This document shows positions 60,527 to 64,000 of a DNA stretch of 64,000 nt, piece by piece. The first letter of the stretch is position 1. Each line of letters opens with the position of its first letter. Under the pieces are notes generated by a model. It searched no databases, was not told where the DNA came from, and was given only the letters and a program-made list of their open reading frames with translations. The position numbers and the translations under genes are program-made. Origin of the DNA: Nitrospinaceae bacterium (GTDB lineage Bacteria > Nitrospinota > Nitrospinia > Nitrospinales > VA-1). The stretch spans positions 36,629 through 100,628 of the forward strand of contig JAJDAY010000024.1 of NCBI GenBank assembly GCA_029261655.1, written 5' to 3'.

Positions 60527-62635
60527 TTAAACTTTAAACTGACCGACCAGACTTTGCAACTCTGCCGCCATTTTGGAAAGCTCGCTTGAAGCCCCCTGGG
60601 TATCGGTCGCGCCCTGAGTTGTGCTTTGAGCCGCCTGAGCAACCCCGGTAATGTTTTGCGCGATCTCGGCGGTTCCTTTTGCCGCTTCACCGACATTACG
60701 CCCAATCTCCGCTGTGGTCGCCGTTTGCTCTTCCACGGCGCTTGCGATGGTGTTGGAGATGTCATTGATCTTGTTGATGACCTCGGAAATCTCGGCAATC
60801 GCATCCACCGAGCTTTTCGTATCCGACTGAATGGCGCCGATTTTACCGCTGATCTCCTCGGTGGCTTTGGCGGTCTGGTTGGCCAGATCCTTCACTTCGT
60901 TGGCGACTACGGCAAAACCTTTACCGGCTTCTCCCGCACGCGCCGCTTCAATCGTAGCGTTCAATGCCAGAAGGTTGGTCTGCTCCGCGATGGAAGTGAT
61001 GACCTTGATCACCTGACCGATCTCAGCCGAACTCTCGCCCAACTTGCTGATCGTGGCATTTGTGGTTTCGGCCACTGTCACCGCTTCAGCGGCAACCCGC
61101 GATGCCTCGGAAGCATTTTGCGCGATCTCTTTGATGCTGGCGCTCATCTCTTCAGCACCTGTCGCAACCGTCTGCACGTTTTTACTGACTTCTTCTGAAG
61201 CGGCGGACACCACACCCGACTGGGCCGATGTTTCTTCCGCGTTCCCCGCCATCTGTTGGCTGACTGCGGTTAATTCCTCAGCCGAAGACGCCAGAGTTTC
61301 GGCGTTGTGGCCAATATCGGAAATGCTTTTACGCAACTTGGAAAAGAATTTCGACAATCCTTCTCCAATTTGACCTGAGTCATCGGTACCGGTCACTTTT
61401 AATTCTTTCGTCAAATCACCTTCACTGGCCGCATTGACCACTTCCAGAATTTGGGCCACTTTGTTGACCTTATCCGTGATCTCCACTGCAAACTTGACAA
61501 CCTTGAATGGCTTTCCGTTTAAGTCCATGATGGGGTTGTAAGACGCCTGAATCCAGGCTTCCACACCGCCCTTGCCCAGCCGTTTGTATTCACCGGAATC
61601 GAATTCGCCGCGATTGAGCTTTTCCCAGAATGCTTTGTACTCAGCGCTATTGGCATAGGAAGTTTCGCAAAATATACGGTGATGCTGGCCCTGAATCTCT
61701 GCAAGTGGATAGCCAACCACATTCAAAAAGTTTTCATTGGCCGTAATGATGGTTCCGTCCATATTGAACTCGATGACCCCCTGGGATTTTCCGATGGCCT
61801 CCAGTTTTCCCTTATATTCGGCGTTTCTCAGTTTTTGTTCGGTCACATCACTGGCGAATTTGACAACTTTAAAAGGCTTGCCGTTGAAGTCCAAAATAGG
61901 ATTGTACGTGGCGTTAATCCAGATTTCCTTGCCGCCTTTCCCCACACGCTTGTATTCGCCGGAATCGAATTCTCCACGATTGAGCTTCTCCCAAAAGGCT
62001 TTATATTCCGGGCTGCTCGAATCTTCGCAGAACATCCGGTGGTGCTGACCTTTAATTTCATTAAGGGAGTAACCAACAGCATTCAAGAAATTTTCATTCG
62101 CTTCGATAATAGTCCCATCCATATTGAATGAAATAACCGCCTGAGATTTACTAATGGCATCGACCTGACCTTCACGCTCCATGCTTTGCAGCTTTTGTTC
62201 GGTGATGTCCTGTGCAATTTTTATAATTTTTACAACATTGCCTGATGAATTGAATACCGGCATGTAGGAGGCACTCAGGTAAATCGGAACCCCGCCTTTT
62301 CTTACCCGCTTAAACTCTCGGGTTTGGGACTTACCCATTTCTAAATCCCTCCAGAAATCCCGATACTCCTGACTTTGAGCGAGTTGGGAGTCTACGAACA
62401 TCCGGTGATGCTGACCGACAATTTCACTCAAGTTATATCCTATTGCCTGGAGAAAATTATCATTTGCGGTGAGTATATTGCCCTCGGGATCAAACTCGAT
62501 AACCGCCAACGCATTGTGGATAGCATCGAACTGCTTTCCGAGGTCAGAGCTTCCGTTTTTCCCGTTCCTAAATATTTTGAATAATTTAAAACCTGTTGAA
62601 GCCGTTTCCGACGAACTATAAGCAGCAGATGTCAT
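60527..62635 (-). CDS. Soluble methyl-accepting chemotaxis protein with three PAS domains
   Basis: A 702-residue cytoplasmic chemoreceptor without membrane segments. Three tandem PAS-PAC units span about residues 38-155, 160-277 and 282-400, each with GQHHRMFxxxS-like sequence as in BdlA and Aer2-type receptors. A short HAMP-like connector precedes the signalling domain, which has the invariant hairpin tip [40 protein letters not shown]. The second and third PAS units are close DNA repeats offset by 366 bases (122 residues), a recent duplication. It ends in VGQFKV with no CheR-binding pentapeptide. Ligands could be haem/FAD for redox or oxygen sensing (inference). Confidence 0.96.
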   Translation of the reverse strand: MTSAAYSSSETASTGFKLFKIFRNGKNGSSDLGKQFDAIHNALAVIEFDPEGNILTANDNFLQAIGYNLSEIVGQHHRMFVDSQLAQSQEYRDFWRDLEMGKSQTREFKRVRKGGVPIYLSASYMPVFNSSGNVVKIIKIAQDITEQKLQSMEREGQVDAISKSQAVISFNMDGTIIEANENFLNAVGYSLNEIKGQHHRMFCEDSSSPEYKAFWEKLNRGEFDSGEYKRVGKGGKEIWINATYNPILDFNGKPFKVVKFASDVTEQKLRNAEYKGKLEAIGKSQGVIEFNMDGTIITANENFLNVVGYPLAEIQGQHHRIFCETSYANSAEYKAFWEKLNRGEFDSGEYKRLGKGGVEAWIQASYNPIMDLNGKPFKVVKFAVEITDKVNKVAQILEVVNAASEGDLTKELKVTGTDDSGQIGEGLSKFFSKLRKSISDIGHNAETLASSAEELTAVSQQMAGNAEETSAQSGVVSAASEEVSKNVQTVATGAEEMSASIKEIAQNASEASRVAAEAVTVAETTNATISKLGESSAEIGQVIKVITSIAEQTNLLALNATIEAARAGEAGKGFAVVANEVKDLANQTAKATEEISGKIGAIQSDTKSSVDAIAEISEVINKINDISNTIASAVEEQTATTAEIGRNVGEAAKGTAEIAQNITGVAQAAQSTTQGATDTQGASSELSKMAAELQSLVGQFKV

Positions 62636-62846
62636 ATATGGTTACCCTATTTCATGAAAGTTTTAAAATACGGTCTCTCTAAAAAAACAACACAAATTAT
62701 TATAAATCAATAATTTACAGAAGTACAGGGTGGTTTACGTCAGCTAAAAATATTGCCAATTGAGGTGAAAGCACCTACCCCTTTATTCGGAATTCGGAAT
62801 ATGTTATAGTTATTCCGATATTACGATTGGTTGATAGGGGTCGCTC

Positions 62847-63065
62847 ATGCGAAAAAGGAATTTACTATTTTGGGCTGTAGGCGCCGGTTTACCATCTTGG
62901 CTGATGATCTTTGAACTGGCAGACCGTTTTTTATGGCACCACGCGAAGTTTCACCTTTTGCTGTCCATTCCAATACTTACGTTTTTAATATTTTCCCGGT
63001 TTTCGTCAGAGACAAATGACATATCAATGGCCCCTTTGAGAAATAACGACCCGGCAAAAAATTGA
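62847..63065 (+). CDS. Small two-helix membrane protein
   Basis: A 72-residue protein with AGGGG upstream of the ATG. Two hydrophobic stretches (LLFWAVGAGLPSWLMIFEL and FHLLLSIPILTFLIF) are separated by a basic, His-rich loop (WHHAKFH); the C-terminus is polar. It is not a recognised family. It is convergent with the lipoprotein gene downstream. Confidence 0.5.
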   Translation: MRKRNLLFWAVGAGLPSWLMIFELADRFLWHHAKFHLLLSIPILTFLIFSRFSSETNDISMAPLRNNDPAKN

Positions 63066-63082
63066 CCGTTCCCCCTCCGCAC

Positions 63083-63400
63083 CTATTTCGGCCTGGTCAC
63101 CTCAACCTCTACAGAATAAGGTTCTGGGAAAAATCCTATTCGTGGAGCAGATTTTTCGCTCACCGTGAGTTTTACTTTTGCCTTATCCCCATCATTGGAC
63201 AGCACTTCCGAGGTCACCTCATATTGAAGTAAACGGGATCTCGTTACCTGATCGTCATACTCCTTCATATCTTCGAGTTTTCTGTCAAAGTGTTTCTTCT
63301 TTGCCAGATTTACAGCTTCTTTATCGGACAAGCTGGATGAACACGCGATAATCCCAAAGATAAAGAAAATAATCACTCGTTTGGTAAATTTCATAGGCAT
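63083..63400 (-). CDS. Small lipoprotein, hypothetical
   Basis: A lipoprotein of about 105 residues. ATG at 63400 or 63394 gives a short basic N-terminus and a signal IFFIFGIIAC ending in the lipobox cysteine. The mature part is charged (KKKHFDRKLEDMKEYDDQV) and then beta-like (YEVTSEVLSNDGDKAKVKLTV). It might be related to small DUF4878-type lumazine-binding-fold proteins, but I cannot support a family. Confidence 0.6.
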   Translation of the reverse strand: MPMKFTKRVIIFFIFGIIACSSSLSDKEAVNLAKKKHFDRKLEDMKEYDDQVTRSRLLQYEVTSEVLSNDGDKAKVKLTVSEKSAPRIGFFPEPYSVEVEVTRPK

Positions 63401-63616
63401 CGAAAAGGTTAAGGTAAATAGGAGAAATTTTGTAGCGAAACGTTTATTTCCCATACTTTTTATCGGGGCAATTCGGAAATTTCTTTACCCGCCTTTCGAC
63501 ATTTTGCGGAGGGTTCACAAAATGAATCGGTGTGACCGAGGAATCAAGTACGCTTGACCCGGCTTCCGCGGTGTTGTACGGTTGCTTGGAATTTTCATCT
63601 CACCGGAAGTTATCGC

Positions 63617-64000
63617 ATGGTTTCCAGAACCCACAGCGGAGCGTTGACAGGAATTGACGGATATCTCGTGGAAGTGGAAGTCAACCTGGCGGCGGGTCTT
63701 CCCGGCATGTCCATCGTGGGGCTTCCCGACACAGCGGTCAAGGAAAGCGGGGACCGGGTCACAGCCGCCATCAGGAACACCCGCCTGGAACTGCCTCTGC
63801 GTAAAATAACCGTCAACTTGGCACCCGCAGACATCCGTAAGGAAGGCTCGGCCTTCGACCTGCCCATCGCCCTCGGAATTCTGTCAGCCAACGGGTTGAT
63901 AAAAAACGCCAATTTGGACAAGTTTGTTATTCTCGGAGAACTCTCCCTCGACGGCCGGGTCAAACCAGTGAAAGGGGCTTTGTCGCTGGCCGCCATGGCG
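63617..64000 (+). CDS. comM: ComM/YifB-type AAA+ ATPase, N-terminal part
   Basis: The first 128 residues of a gene that runs off the window. ATG at 63617 has CCGGAAG seven bases upstream. The sequence VEVEVNLAAGLPGMSIVGLPDTAVKESGDRV and LPLRKITVNLAPADIRKEGSAFDLPIALGIL is diagnostic of the ChlI/ComM N-terminal domain, which precedes a Mg-chelatase-like ATPase. ComM is a branch-migration helicase needed to integrate DNA during natural transformation. Presence of ComM is compatible with acquisition of the patchwork genes in this window. Confidence 0.95.
   Translation, partial: MVSRTHSGALTGIDGYLVEVEVNLAAGLPGMSIVGLPDTAVKESGDRVTAAIRNTRLELPLRKITVNLAPADIRKEGSAFDLPIALGILSANGLIKNANLDKFVILGELSLDGRVKPVKGALSLAAMA

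Noticed and set aside
61489..62220. Possible CRISPR-like or tandem array signal from repeated phrases
   Set aside because: The repeats are 366-base PAS-domain units inside a coding frame, not short repeats with spacers.
1..64000. Prophage, integron or complete transposon
   Set aside because: No integrase, transposase, phage structural gene or attC-like array was found on either strand.

Overview
The window looks like chromosomal DNA (roughly 50% GC by eye) from a Gram-negative, free-living, probably autotrophic bacterium. The best lineage guess is a Nitrospinota (Nitrospina-like) nitrite oxidiser. The basis is a two-subunit ATP-citrate lyase with an unusually long large subunit (reductive TCA cycle), several c-type cytochromes, an OxyR/di-haem peroxidase pair, and radical SAM proteins including one with a C-terminal PCP_red-like domain. 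This placement is inference; there is no rRNA gene, nitrite oxidoreductase or other taxonomic anchor. No tRNA, rRNA, CRISPR array, integrase or complete insertion sequence was recognised.

Layout. 0-5.4 kb: 5' part of a methyltransferase gene, an FxsA-like membrane protein, a monohaem cytochrome-like protein, a radical SAM/SPASM protein, an AT-rich gap with a long inverted repeat, a secreted protein and a short hypothetical. 5.6-17.5 kb: a near-complete type II secretion operon in the order gspC-E-F-G-H-I-J-K-L-M-D, with a secretin that carries an SH3b-like domain. 17.6-19.8 kb: TPR lipoprotein and an orphan gene. 20.0-24.5 kb: cysK, thrC, a MoaD/ThiS-type sulfur carrier, a MoeB-like activating enzyme and a second cysteine synthase, suggesting carrier-protein-dependent cysteine synthesis. 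24.5-28.5 kb: FetB, TerC, HtpX and a radical SAM gene, with a decayed second copy of the radical SAM 3' end between FetB and TerC. 28.7-35.1 kb: hypothetical, 2Fe-2S ferredoxin, RlpA, a heterodimeric ABC exporter and a ZIP transporter. 35.4-43.5 kb: mannose-1-phosphate guanylyltransferase, cytochrome c, DUF1264-like protein, cytochrome c peroxidase divergent from oxyR, HEAT-repeat protein, glycosyltransferase and polyprenyl diphosphate synthase. 43.7-47.0 kb: AMMECR1 protein, NhaA, a small membrane protein, a CBS protein, then a decayed second copy of the AMMECR1 3' end. 47.0-56.1 kb: LemA, a GIDE-like protein with an EF-hand, ATP-citrate lyase, a CitE/HpcH-like protein and an ATP-grasp/FMN-dehydrogenase fusion. 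56.2-64 kb: collagen-like membrane protein, a lipase/MtfA-peptidase pair bounded by palindromic repeats, a triple-PAS chemoreceptor, small envelope proteins and the start of comM/yifB.

Three things stand out. First, two unrelated small cargo blocks (HtpX-TerC and NhaA-membrane protein-CBS) have the same architecture: an intact host gene, then cargo, then a degenerate copy of the host gene's own 3' end in the same orientation. This resembles gene-tail integration or Campbell-type insertion with later decay of the displaced tail. Second, an ATP-grasp ligase fused to an FMN-dependent 2-hydroxyacid dehydrogenase is translationally coupled to a CitE-like lyase and lies upstream of ATP-citrate lyase on the same strand; this is the best candidate for an undescribed metabolic module. 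Third, a full-consensus OxyR half-site overlaps the oxyR start codon.
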